A DNA stretch of 34,446 bases, taken from IMG/VR virus record IMGVR_UViG_3300036770_001464, positions 1-34,446 of that record; one strand, 5' to 3'. Positions 19,142 through 26,898 of this stretch are shown one piece after another. The notes beneath the pieces are model-generated. The model was not told where the DNA came from, searched no databases, and saw only the letters and a program-made list of their open reading frames with translations. Position 1 is the stretch's first letter. The number at the start of each line of letters is the position of its first letter. Made by a program: the position numbers and the translations under genes. The DNA is from a virus.

Positions 19142-19582
19142 ATGGGAGCAATAGTCTTAACAAATGCTTATGTGCAATTGCAGGAAGTCTCCTCTGGAGT
19201 CACCTGGGATATTTCAGATTTCGTAACAGGAATCACTATATCTACTTCACATGAACTTATTGAGACTACCCAAATGAACGATGTTTATAGGAAAATGATT
19301 GCGGGTTTAGGACAGAATCAGGTCACATTTGAATTTAATCAAGACTTTGAATCAGTCATAAACGCATCAGTTGGAGGCTTAGAGTCAGTTATCTATCCTC
19401 TTATAGGTACTACAATTAGATGTAGAGTTAGACCTGTAAATGCTGCTGTTAGTGCAATTAACCCTCAGTATCGTTTTGACATGGTAATATCTGAATGGAC
19501 GCCACTTTCGGCATCAGTTGGAGAATTATCTACAGCAAATGTGACTTGGCCAATTACTGGCGAGATTACAAAAACAACATAA
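19142..19582 (+). CDS. Tail tube protein, copy 2 (paralogue)
   Basis: This 146-residue paralogue of the previous gene shares the same order of motifs: IVLTNAYVQLQ, DISDFVTGITIS, TTQMNDVYRKMIAGLGQ, NQVTFEFNQDF, NPQYRFDMVISEWTPLSASVGELSTANVTWPITGEITKTT. The two proteins match best in the N-terminal strand, the FEFNQDF strand and the last 40 residues. Codon bias is weaker than in copy 1. It could be a minor tube component, a tube-tip adaptor or a divergent replacement. A ribosome binding site (AAGGAAA) bridges the seven-base gap from copy 1. Confidence 0.8.
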   Translation: MGAIVLTNAYVQLQEVSSGVTWDISDFVTGITISTSHELIETTQMNDVYRKMIAGLGQNQVTFEFNQDFESVINASVGGLESVIYPLIGTTIRCRVRPVNAAVSAINPQYRFDMVISEWTPLSASVGELSTANVTWPITGEITKTT

Positions 19583-19601
19583 CCTTAAAGGGGTAAAATA
19601 A

Positions 19602-19880
19602 ATGGATGGACTACATATAAAAGTAAAGACAACTGACGGAACTGATGGAACATTTCCATTGCGTCCAAAGTCAATTGTTCAGTTTGAGCAAAAGTTTAAT
19701 AAGGGATTTGCTAAGTTACTTAGCGAAGACCAGAAACTTGAGCACATCTACTACCTTGCTTGGAGTGCACTAAAAGACTCTGGGAAAGCAGTAAAGCCTT
19801 TTGGCGATGCCTTTCTTGACACCTTAGACAGTGTTGAGTTGGTGGTAGACCCAAATTCCGAATCCACAGAGATAGCCTAA
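19602..19880 (+). CDS. Tail assembly chaperone, short form (gpG-like)
   Basis: This 92-residue protein occupies the place of lambda gpG, the chaperone that coats the tape measure during tail assembly. It has a small beta N-terminus (DGLHIKVKTTDGTDGTFPL), then helices (FNKGFAKLLSEDQKLEHIYYLAWSALKDSG). A slippery heptamer at 19850 near its end permits a minus-one shift into a longer partner. Positions between tail tube and tape measure genes and the presence of the shift signal make the assignment strong despite low sequence conservation in this group. AAAGGGG (19586-19592) is the ribosome binding site. Confidence 0.85.
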   Translation: MDGLHIKVKTTDGTDGTFPLRPKSIVQFEQKFNKGFAKLLSEDQKLEHIYYLAWSALKDSGKAVKPFGDAFLDTLDSVELVVDPNSESTEIA

Positions 19881-20011
19881 CTTATACAGTTGCAGTTATT
19901 TCTGTGGAAACAGGAGTTTCACCAGTGGATCTGCTTGAAGCACCTGATGGTGTACTTGAAGCAATGGTTATTTATCTAAAAGAAAAGCACAAGGAGACGA
20001 GCAGGAAATGA
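19602..20011 (+). CDS. Tail assembly chaperone, frameshift form (gpGT-like)
   Basis: A minus-one ribosomal shift at CCCAAAT joins the first 85 residues of the short form to 51 residues read in the other frame from 19856, giving a 136-residue protein. The added part starts FRIHRDSLTYTVAVISV and ends with a helix containing EAMVIYLKEKHKE. This second frame has no start codon near its beginning and is open right up to the next gene, whose ATG overlaps its TGA. In lambda and most long-tailed phages this ratio-controlled pair is essential for tape measure packing. Both the site and the open second frame are visible here; the shift efficiency is unknown. Confidence 0.85.
19850..19856 (+). promoter_or_regulatory. 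Slippery site CCCAAAT for minus-one frameshift
   Basis: The zero-frame codons are CCA AAT preceded by C, a perfect X XXY YYZ heptamer. After slippage both tRNAs re-pair on CCC AAA. It sits 24 bases before the zero-frame stop. Confidence 0.85.
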
Positions 20012-20550
20012 GCCAAGATGCAATAGTGTTGACTGGATTGAAAGAAACAATTGACGCTTTGCAGGCCTTTGACAAAGATGCAGTTAAGCAATTTAGAAAA
20101 GTTATTAATACTGAACTTAAAATTGCTAAAGAAGATGCACAAAGTTTTGTCAAAGCAAAACCGCCATTAAGTGGGTGGAATGTCACTCCTGCTCGTAATC
20201 CTCGTACTCGTGGTGGTGCTGGTTGGCCATCATGGGATCAGTCCATTATTAAGGCTGGAATAACCTCCACAAAGGCTGAGGGTAAGGTAAGAGGCGATTA
20301 CACAACCTCAGCAGGTGCCTTAAAGAATATATCTGCAGCAGGTGTTATTTATGAATTGGCTGGTAGAAAGAATAAAACTTCTGGGAAAAACGGTTTCATA
20401 AGTAATATTGAAAACAGAGAAGGAGATGCTTCTCGTTTGGTATGGAAGTCAGTAGATAAAAATAAAGACAGAATCATCAAAAATGTTTCAGAAGCATTAG
20501 ATGTAGCAAAAGCAAAATTACAAAGGCATTTAGATGCGAGGAAGGGATAG
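20008..20550 (+). CDS. Phage morphogenesis protein, HK97 gp10-like
   Basis: This 180-residue basic protein begins with a helical segment (GLKETIDALQAFDKDAVKQFRKVINTELKIAKEDAQSFVKAKPPLSGW) and contains a Gly/Arg loop (RNPRTRGGAGWPSWDQSI), followed by a helix-rich end (VDKNKDRIIKNVSEALDVAKAKLQRHLDARKG). The pattern resembles gp10-like tail completion proteins, which normally are coded upstream of the tail tube gene; here it lies between the chaperones and tape measure. It overlaps the frameshift form by four bases (ATGA). A second candidate for a tail-end protein is at 18060, so the exact role is uncertain. Confidence 0.6.
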   Translation: MSQDAIVLTGLKETIDALQAFDKDAVKQFRKVINTELKIAKEDAQSFVKAKPPLSGWNVTPARNPRTRGGAGWPSWDQSIIKAGITSTKAEGKVRGDYTTSAGALKNISAAGVIYELAGRKNKTSGKNGFISNIENREGDASRLVWKSVDKNKDRIIKNVSEALDVAKAKLQRHLDARKG

Positions 20551-20553
20551 CAA

Positions 20554-23484
20554 ATGGCTCAAGGAGCAGTATACGCACGAATAATATCCCAGTACACCGC
20601 TAAAGGTAGTAAAGAGGCTCAAAAGGATCTCAAAAAACTTGAGTATCAGATGGATGGCTTTGCAAGAAAGGCCAAAAGAGCATTTGGTATTGCTACAGCA
20701 GCAGCGACTGCATATGCAATTAAACTATCAAAAGATTCTGTTCAGGCTGCCCAAGATGATATCAAAGAGCAAATTCTTCTTACTACCACACTCAAAAATG
20801 TTACAAATGCTACAGAAATTCAAATTGCTGCAGTACAACAATACATAGATAAAACAGAATTGCTCACCAATCTTCAAGGTGATGAGTTAATTCCAAGTTT
20901 TAATCAATTACTTGTAGCAACTGGTGATAGCACTAAGGCTATGCTGTTGCAGAGCGTTGCAATTGATACAGCAGCAGGCACAGGAAAAGATTTAGCAGCA
21001 GTTTCGGCAGCCTTAGCCAAGGCAGCAAATGGTAATTTTACAGCGCTAAAGAAATTAGTTCCTTCATTAGATGAGAACATTATTAAGAATAAAGATTTAG
21101 GTGCTGCTTTAACTGCCCTTGATAAGACCTATGGCGGTACAGCAAAGCGTTTAGCAGACAAAGACCCATTTGGAAAATTGGCGGTAGCGACTGAGAAATT
21201 TAAAGAGAAAATAGGTTATGCATTAATACCTGCTCTTACACAACTTGTAACACATCTTACAGAAGATGTAATTCCACAACTTGAATACTGGTTAGAATTA
21301 AATAGAAATGGCATAGATCAAGCATTAGAATCTGCTGTTGGAAATATAAAAGAATTTACTAAGGCTTTAGGTAATATATTTGATTATCTAAAAGCAATTA
21401 ACCAAGTATTGCCTCTTGGTGTAGCAGGATATATTCAGTTAGGTGCTGCTATTTATGGAATTGGCAAAGCAATTGCATTTGCTGGATTTGCAATAAAGTC
21501 TTATACAACATTCCAAAAGGCAAATTTTGCTGCAAATATGGCAAATAAGGAAGCAGTCACAGGTCTTGCAAAACTTGTTCGTGAATCAAACGACATAACA
21601 AAACAAGGCAATTTTGTTCAAAGAGCCTTTAATAAACAATTAGTTGCCTTTCTTACCTTAGCAAAATCTTATTTAATTGTTGGTCCTAAGATGGCTTATA
21701 CAAATGCCATGATGGCTGGAAGCCTAAAAGGATTAAGTGGAGCAGCACTTGTTGCAAATGCTTCTCTAAAGGCTCTTAGGGCAACCATTGTAGGTGCTAT
21801 TAAGTTTGTAGCAAAATACTGGAAGGCAATAGCAGTTCTTATTGCAGCCCTCAAGGTTTTTGATTGGATCCACAAAAAGATTACTGGCAATGACAAGGTA
21901 ACTTTAAGCGCAGCAGCCCAAGCAGCAGAGAATCGTATTGCTGCTACAAATAAACTAAACGATTCTATGGATAAGGCTCTTAACAAGTATAAAGAAGAGC
22001 AATCAGCCATAGCAAACATGACTCAAGAAGAGAAGGATCGTGCTAAGGCTTTAGCGGATATGGCTGCAAAGCAATTGGCTGATGAAAAGCGTCAAGCAGC
22101 AGCAGAAGCAAAGAGAGCGTCAGTATTAGCAAGACTTGCCAAATTACAGCAGGTACCTGGAAAGGGTAAGGCTAAGGTTGGAAAACTTGTTCCTACAAGC
22201 ACTCTTGAGGCGGCAGAGCAAGAAGCAATTAATTTTAGAGCAGCAGAATTACTACTATTAAAGCAAAAGGATAATGCTGAAGAATTAAAGAGATTAAAGG
22301 CTTTACAGGAAAGAATTGAATATCAGAAACTCGTAAATGAATTATCAATGAGATATGTTGATATTCTTCGTGTTCTTGGTGATCAAAAGATTACTGATGA
22401 TGAAATTAAGGCTCTTTCTATTGGCTGGAAATTACCAATTGAGGCAGTTAAGGCATATTTAATTCAATTCCAGGCAGTATCTGATGGCAAGATTAGCAAT
22501 GATGAAATTGAGAACCTTGCTAAGACTTGGGGTTCTACCAAGGAACAAGCAGAGAAATACCTACAATTCTTTAATTATCTAAATGACGGTATCTTAAGCG
22601 ATTCTGAAATTAAGAAATTAATGACAAGTTGGGGTATGACTGAAGCCCAAGTCCGTCAGTACGCAGATTTTGTTCAAGTAGTCAGCGATGGCAAATTAGA
22701 TGATTCTGAAGTAGTTAAACTACAACAAAAGTGGAAACTATCTATAGATGAGGTTGTTGATTACATCAAGAAGATTGGTTCTCCAGTTGCTTATTCAGGT
22801 ACCCTGATTGATCCTGCTAAGGCAGCAGAAATTGGATGGCTAAATGCTACAGCAGCCCTACAGAGATATTTAGATCTTCTCAAGTCTGGTACTGGTGGCA
22901 CAATTACTCCTACAAATCCTGTAGTTCCAGTTGTTCCTGTAGTTCCAGTTACTCCTGGAGGAAAGCCTGAAGTAGTTACGCCAGATGGTCTTGGTGGAAG
23001 TCGGACTGATTCATCAGCAGCAGCAGCAATAGCATATGCGGTTGCAAAGGCTGCAGGAGATATGGAAACAGCAGCAAAGGCTGCAGCACAGGTAAATCCA
23101 AGTACTTTAGCAGCAGGAGAATCTGGTGCAATTGGTGCAGCATCAATAGCAGCACAATTAAAAGCAGCAGAAGAAAAGGTTGCTTATGCAGCCACCCTTG
23201 CTGGATTTAAAGAAAAGGAAGCAGCAGACGCAGCAGCAGCGTCAGCAGCAACAATTATTTCAGATGCAGCACAAGATGCAGCAGAAAGAGCAAGATTTAG
23301 AGCAATGACAGGAACTACCACTGCAGCATCAAGCATTAGTGGTGGGAACTTAATGGCTGCACCAGTTGTTAATATTACTGTTCAAGGATCTGTAACTACT
23401 GAACAAGACTTAGTAAACACAGTAAGAAATGGACTCTTAGGAACACAATACAACGGTAATTCATTACTATTACAGGCGATCTAA
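20554..23484 (+). CDS. Tape measure protein with EF-hand-like repeats
   Basis: This 976-residue protein sets tail length. Using about 1.5 angstrom per residue, the tail would be near 145 nm. The N-terminal region is helical and basic (GSKEAQKDLKKLEYQMDGF). Hydrophobic stretches near residues 285-318 and 420-440 may insert in the host membrane during DNA entry. A long coiled coil (about 450-590) precedes four tandem repeats of about 35 residues at roughly 604-740, each with an Asp-Gly loop: GDQKITDDEI, SDGKISNDEI, NDGILSDSEI, SDGKLDDSEV. A Val-Pro linker (about 787-800) and a 140-residue Ala-rich region follow. The repeats look like single EF-hand loops and could bind calcium. Confidence 0.93.
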   Translation: MAQGAVYARIISQYTAKGSKEAQKDLKKLEYQMDGFARKAKRAFGIATAAATAYAIKLSKDSVQAAQDDIKEQILLTTTLKNVTNATEIQIAAVQQYIDKTELLTNLQGDELIPSFNQLLVATGDSTKAMLLQSVAIDTAAGTGKDLAAVSAALAKAANGNFTALKKLVPSLDENIIKNKDLGAALTALDKTYGGTAKRLADKDPFGKLAVATEKFKEKIGYALIPALTQLVTHLTEDVIPQLEYWLELNRNGIDQALESAVGNIKEFTKALGNIFDYLKAINQVLPLGVAGYIQLGAAIYGIGKAIAFAGFAIKSYTTFQKANFAANMANKEAVTGLAKLVRESNDITKQGNFVQRAFNKQLVAFLTLAKSYLIVGPKMAYTNAMMAGSLKGLSGAALVANASLKALRATIVGAIKFVAKYWKAIAVLIAALKVFDWIHKKITGNDKVTLSAAAQAAENRIAATNKLNDSMDKALNKYKEEQSAIANMTQEEKDRAKALADMAAKQLADEKRQAAAEAKRASVLARLAKLQQVPGKGKAKVGKLVPTSTLEAAEQEAINFRAAELLLLKQKDNAEELKRLKALQERIEYQKLVNELSMRYVDILRVLGDQKITDDEIKALSIGWKLPIEAVKAYLIQFQAVSDGKISNDEIENLAKTWGSTKEQAEKYLQFFNYLNDGILSDSEIKKLMTSWGMTEAQVRQYADFVQVVSDGKLDDSEVVKLQQKWKLSIDEVVDYIKKIGSPVAYSGTLIDPAKAAEIGWLNATAALQRYLDLLKSGTGGTITPTNPVVPVVPVVPVTPGGKPEVVTPDGLGGSRTDSSAAAAIAYAVAKAAGDMETAAKAAAQVNPSTLAAGESGAIGAASIAAQLKAAEEKVAYAATLAGFKEKEAADAAAASAATIISDAAQDAAERARFRAMTGTTTAASSISGGNLMAAPVVNITVQGSVTTEQDLVNTVRNGLLGTQYNGNSLLLQAI
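22366..22773 (+). repeat. Four EF-hand-like repeats in tape measure
   Basis: Four units of about 105 bases encode (S/N)DGK(I/L)xDxE(I/V)xxLxxxWG-like modules followed by a Tyr-containing helix. Protein conservation exceeds DNA conservation. The acidic loop spacing resembles EF-hand calcium sites. Confidence 0.75.
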
Positions 23485-23485
23485 A

Positions 23486-24763
23486 ATGATACAACCACAG
23501 GTACGAGTAGAAATTGACTTCTCAAACGGACCATCGTTTGGATATCCTCTTATTCTTGGAGATTTCTCTTATGGTATTTTAGATACAAATGTTTTAGGAG
23601 ATGCGCCTGCAGACATTGTTGATATTACCTCACAAGTACGAAAAGTGTCTACTCGTAGAGGTCGTAACCGTATTCTTTCACAATTTGAGGCTGGAACTGC
23701 GACGGTAACATTAAATGACCCTAATGGTGATTTTAATCCACAAAATCCATCCTCTCCATATTTTTCTAAATTACTACCATTACGCAAAATAAGAATATTT
23801 GGCATAACCGAATATGCTGGAGACACTGTAGAAATTCCTTTATTTGCAGGATATGTAACTACATTTGATACTAACTTTTATGTAGGAACTAATGAAGATT
23901 CTTTAGTCACCTTACAATGTGTAGACGGATTCCGTCTGTTGGCAAATGTTTCCACAGAAGATGCTCCAGTTCCAGGTGCCACAGCAGGTCAACTATCAGG
24001 TACAAGAATAGAAACATTACTTGATTTTGCTGGATTCCCAGATTCTATGCAGGCTATTCAGCCAGGAAATTCAACAGTACAAGCAGACCCTGGTGGAAAT
24101 AGGTCAGTATTACAGGCTGTTCAAACAGTAGAACAATCAGAATTTGGTGGATTCTATATGACTCCTACTGGTAAGGCAAGATTTATTCAAAGATCTTATG
24201 TATCTCAGTTAGCAGATGTAGTTCCAGTTAAATATACAGATTCTACAACTCCTGCAGCAGATGAATATCCATATTCTAATCTTGATATTGCTTTTGATGA
24301 TCAACTTATTTTAAATGATGTTACCGTCACAAGATTAGGTGGAACACCTCAAACTGTTATAAGTCAGCCAAGCATTGATGTATTTTTCTATAAGTCTTCA
24401 GCAAGAAGTGACCTCTTGATGCAGACAGATGCAGAAGCATTAAGTCAGGCACAAATGATTGTAGCCTCTCGTAGTAATGCTACTATACGAATAGATTCTA
24501 TGTCATTAAATCTAAATGGCGTTGTAGATGAATTAAATACTCTACAAAATTTATCATTAGACATTTATACATTAATAAACATAGAAAAAGAAGTTCCAGG
24601 TGGATCAACAATCTCAAGCGAGTTATTCGTGCAAGGTGTGCAGCATGACATTACTCCTAATTCCTGGAATATTAAAGTCTACACAGCAGAACCAATTATT
24701 CAGGCATTCATTTTGGATTCAACAACCCAAGGTGTGCTTAATCAAAATGTTCTAACTTACTAA
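23486..24763 (+). CDS. Minor tail protein, tail-tip hub type
   Basis: This 425-residue protein resembles the minor tail proteins that follow tape measures in actinobacteriophages and act as a combined distal-tail and hub component. Its signature is VRKVSTRRGRNRILSQFEAGTATVTLNDPNGDFNPQNPSSPYFSKLLPLRKIRI near residues 50-105, followed by beta-rich repeats and a LEFVQGV-like closing region (ELFVQGVQHDITPNSWNIKVYTAEP). It starts one base after the tape measure stop. No enzyme domain is visible. It probably forms the ring to which the fibres attach. Confidence 0.85.
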   Translation: MIQPQVRVEIDFSNGPSFGYPLILGDFSYGILDTNVLGDAPADIVDITSQVRKVSTRRGRNRILSQFEAGTATVTLNDPNGDFNPQNPSSPYFSKLLPLRKIRIFGITEYAGDTVEIPLFAGYVTTFDTNFYVGTNEDSLVTLQCVDGFRLLANVSTEDAPVPGATAGQLSGTRIETLLDFAGFPDSMQAIQPGNSTVQADPGGNRSVLQAVQTVEQSEFGGFYMTPTGKARFIQRSYVSQLADVVPVKYTDSTTPAADEYPYSNLDIAFDDQLILNDVTVTRLGGTPQTVISQPSIDVFFYKSSARSDLLMQTDAEALSQAQMIVASRSNATIRIDSMSLNLNGVVDELNTLQNLSLDIYTLINIEKEVPGGSTISSELFVQGVQHDITPNSWNIKVYTAEPIIQAFILDSTTQGVLNQNVLTY

Positions 24764-24777
24764 GAAGGAGAATAAAT

Positions 24778-25497
24778 ATGCCTACAGGCAGTCCAAACGC
24801 TGGTTATCTTACCTTTAACACAGGTGATGTATTAACCGCAGCACAGGTACAATACAACCTGCAGAATCAATCAATAATGTATTTTGCTGATGCTGCAGCG
24901 AGAGATGCTGCCCTAACAGCAGGTATTCGTCAAGAGGGTATGTTTGCCTATCTGGCTGATACAAATACAACAGTATATTATGATGGCACTGCATGGCAGT
25001 CATTTGGTACTGGAGATGTAACAGGCCTCACAGCAGGTACTGGCATTGAAATTACCAATGCCTCTGGTCCTGTTCCAACTATTGCAATAGCAGATAATCC
25101 TGTTTTAACATCACCAAAAGAGACAGTTGATATTATTGGAGCAGGTGCTACTGGCCCAATTAATCTTGATGTTCTTACATCTGCTGTTCAGGTTCGTACA
25201 GGAAATGCAACAGGAAACTGGACACTAAATGTTAGAGGAGATGGTTCAAATAGCCTTGATTCATTAATGACAACTGGAGAACAAATCTCTGTTGTTTTGG
25301 CACAGCCAAATGGTGGAACAGCATACTATCCAACAGGATTTACAATTGATGGATCTGCACCTGCAAGCATTAAATGGTTAGGTGGAACAGCACCTGCATC
25401 TGGTAATATTAATTCCACAGATGTATATGTTTATACAATTATAAAAACATCAGCAGCAACATTTACAGTTTTTGCATCACAAAATAAGTTTGCTTAA
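24778..25497 (+). CDS. Minor tail or small fibre protein
   Basis: This 239-residue protein is beta-rich and Thr/Gly-rich. The N-terminal third contains a trimeric fibre-like block (GDVLTAAQVQYNLQNQSIMYFADAAARDAALTAG, LADTNTTVYYDGTAWQSF), followed by GDVTGLTAGTGIEITNASGPVPTIAI, a pattern common in phage fibres. The rest looks like a lectin-like sandwich domain (VQVRTGNATGNWTLNVRGDG). A GGAG ribosome binding site (24766-24769) precedes the ATG. Host-surface binding at the tail tip is likely, in addition to the giant fibre at 8378. Confidence 0.72.
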   Translation: MPTGSPNAGYLTFNTGDVLTAAQVQYNLQNQSIMYFADAAARDAALTAGIRQEGMFAYLADTNTTVYYDGTAWQSFGTGDVTGLTAGTGIEITNASGPVPTIAIADNPVLTSPKETVDIIGAGATGPINLDVLTSAVQVRTGNATGNWTLNVRGDGSNSLDSLMTTGEQISVVLAQPNGGTAYYPTGFTIDGSAPASIKWLGGTAPASGNINSTDVYVYTIIKTSAATFTVFASQNKFA

Positions 25498-25516
25498 TAA
25501 TTAAAAGGGAGTAATT

Positions 25517-26128
25517 GTGAGTCCATTACAGCGTTTTCCAAGTGGAATAGGCGTACATCTTAGACTTGTGCCGCCACCACCACCGCCGCCGCCGCCTCCA
25601 GTTGCTCCTCCTCCTGTAGCGCCTCCTCCTGTTGCGCCTCCTCCTGTTGCGCCTCCTCCTGTTGCGCCTCCTCCTGTTGCGCCTCCTCCTGTTGCGCCAC
25701 CACCAGTCGCTCCACCACCAGTGGCGCCTCCACCAGTGGCACCTCCACCAGTGGCACCTCCACCAGTGGCACCTCCGCCTGTGGCTCCACCACCAGTAGC
25801 ACCACCACCAGTCGCTCCACCACCAGTGGCACCTCCACCAGTGGCGCCTCCACCAGTGGCACCTCCACCAGTCGCTCCACCACCAGTGGCGCCTCCGCCA
25901 GTGGCTCCGCCTCCAGTAGCACCACCTCCTGTTGCGCCTCCGCCAGTGGCTCCGCCTCCAGTAGCACCACCTCCTGTTGCGCCTCCGCCAGTGGCACCAC
26001 CACCAGTGGCTCCGCCTCCTGTTGCGCCACCGCCAGTAACACCGCCATACACAGGATTCTGTGAAGAGGGATCACCATTCGTTGGCTGCGATGGCGTGTT
26101 TGGTTCCTGTTTCGGTTGCGCTGTCTAA
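25517..26128 (+). CDS. Polyproline PPPVA-repeat protein
   Basis: This 203-residue protein begins with a GTG codon behind AAAGGGAG. After 18 residues it has ten consecutive prolines and then about 29 tandem PPPVA units, ending with a 29-residue tail that contains four cysteines (CEEGSPFVGCDGVFGSCFGC). Such a chain should adopt a stiff polyproline-II rod of several tens of nanometres, comparable with plant extensins. Each PPP would stall ribosomes without EF-P. It follows minor tail genes and is probably a virion spike, spacer or fibre. Codons in the array vary at third positions (CCA/CCT/CCG, GTT/GTG/GTC/GTA), so the protein repeat is kept by selection. A repetitive antisense frame is a shadow. 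Confidence 0.8.
   Translation: MSPLQRFPSGIGVHLRLVPPPPPPPPPPVAPPPVAPPPVAPPPVAPPPVAPPPVAPPPVAPPPVAPPPVAPPPVAPPPVAPPPVAPPPVAPPPVAPPPVAPPPVAPPPVAPPPVAPPPVAPPPVAPPPVAPPPVAPPPVAPPPVAPPPVAPPPVAPPPVAPPPVAPPPVAPPPVTPPYTGFCEEGSPFVGCDGVFGSCFGCAV
25570..26040 (+). repeat. Tandem 15-base repeats encoding PPPVA
   Basis: About 30 units of the form CCN-CCN-CCN-GTN-GCN lie head to tail. Local runs are identical (several GCGCCTCCTCCTGTT units near 25620-25690; GTGGCACCTCCACCA units later), which suggests recent slippage or unequal exchange within an older array. Confidence 0.9.
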
Positions 26129-26138
26129 TAAAACAAAA

Positions 26139-26168
26139 GGGTAGGGTAGTAGAAATGCTACCCTACTC
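26139..26168 (+). terminator. Strong hairpin after tail genes, possible terminator
   Basis: GTAGGGTAG (26141-26149) and CTACCCTAC (26158-26166) form a perfect nine-base stem, extendable by two pairs. There is no T tract after it on the plus strand; the A-rich stretch before it would be the T tract for the opposite strand, although no minus-strand gene is present. It may act as an mRNA-protecting hairpin or a weak terminator. Confidence 0.5.
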
Positions 26169-26174
26169 AATAAA

Positions 26175-26183
26175 TGATACAAT
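26175..26183 (+). promoter_or_regulatory. Extended -10 promoter, weak -35
   Basis: TGATACAAT is an extended -10 box about 20 bases before the gene at 26204. No good -35 box lies 16-18 bases upstream because the hairpin fills that space. It could begin the decoration-enzyme operon. Confidence 0.35.
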
Positions 26184-26203
26184 AGACCTATTAAAGGAGA
26201 ATA

Positions 26204-26650
26204 ATGAAATACGCTTGTGTAGTAAAAAACAATGAAGGTACTTGGGACATTTGGCGTGAAGCCACTTATGGAACAGCACAAAGTCATCCAAATCTTGTTG
26301 TAAAGCAGGACAGACTTGCAAATGCTGTAAACAGTGGATTACCAATTACTGGAATTGTTTTAACAGAACACGAACATGCAGGTATGCCTGGTGCAAAATG
26401 GGACGGAATAAAGTTTTCTGATGGTGATAAATCATCAGTTAAAGAAGATGTTGATTGGAGCACAAGAGAATTATATGGCTATGTTTGTGATGATACGATT
26501 ATTTATGCTTTTATTACAGAAAAAGGTCATCCATATCAATTACAATGTGAAGCAATTTTTGATAGTGAAACAACTATAATTGAAGTTCCAGAAGGTCAAA
26601 CTGCTAAAATTGGTGATGTTTGGGACGGCGAAAATATAATTAGTTCTTAA
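26204..26650 (+). CDS. Unknown protein opening the enzyme cluster
   Basis: This 148-residue soluble protein is of unknown function, with no familiar motif. It is rich in aromatic and acidic residues, with CVVKNNEGTWDIWREATYG, an HEHAGMPGAKWDGIKFSDGDKSS loop and a beta-strand end (TTIIEVPEGQTAKIGDVWDGENI) that resembles the small tail-fibre-associated domains with VPEGQ...GDVWDG seen in other phages. AAAGGAG (26193-26199) is a good ribosome binding site. It precedes the oxygenase genes in the same direction, so it may be the last virion gene or the first member of the modification cluster. Confidence 0.6.
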   Translation: MKYACVVKNNEGTWDIWREATYGTAQSHPNLVVKQDRLANAVNSGLPITGIVLTEHEHAGMPGAKWDGIKFSDGDKSSVKEDVDWSTRELYGYVCDDTIIYAFITEKGHPYQLQCEAIFDSETTIIEVPEGQTAKIGDVWDGENIISS

Positions 26651-26668
26651 ATAATAAAAGGGGTAAGC

Positions 26669-26896
26669 ATGTCTAAATGGGAAGAATGGAAAAAGGCTGT
26701 AGGTGAAACAAGACCTTGGCATCTTTTAGACCACACAAAAATAGTAGATGATCCTAAAATAGCAGAAAATAGATATGAGATTTGTAAAGGATGCCCAGAA
26801 TTTATTAGGGTTACAAAACAATGTAAAAAATGCGGGTGTTTCATGAAGGCTAAAACCCAATTAGAAACAGCGATATGTCCTTTAGGAAAATGGTAA
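26669..26896 (+). CDS. Small zinc-ribbon protein, DUF6171-like
   Basis: This 75-residue protein shows the pattern RPWHLLDHTKIVDDPKIAENRYEICKGCPEFI...KQCKKCGCFMKAKTQLETAICPLGKW. This is a recurring phage and bacterial family (DUF6171-like), with five cysteines arranged as a CxxC...CxxCxC zinc site. In other phages it also lies beside 2-oxoglutarate oxygenase and glycosyltransferase genes, as here. Its function is unknown; the conserved core suggests an accessory factor of the cluster. AAAGGGG (26656-26662) precedes the ATG. The 3' end overlaps an upstream candidate start of the next gene. Confidence 0.75.
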   Translation: MSKWEEWKKAVGETRPWHLLDHTKIVDDPKIAENRYEICKGCPEFIRVTKQCKKCGCFMKAKTQLETAICPLGKW

Positions 26897-26898
26897 TT

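Noticed and set aside
25570-26040. CRISPR-like short tandem repeats
   Set aside because: The 15-base units are contiguous without spacers and lie in frame within a coding gene.
25501-26052. Long antisense frame of Gly-Gly-Ala-Thr repeats
   Set aside because: It is the mirror of the proline array; repeat DNA without stops gives open frames on both strands. No ribosome binding site and no other minus-strand gene exist.
26139-26168. Attachment site
   Set aside because: The inverted repeat could suggest an att core, but without an integrase or a tRNA-like end a hairpin in RNA is the simpler reading.
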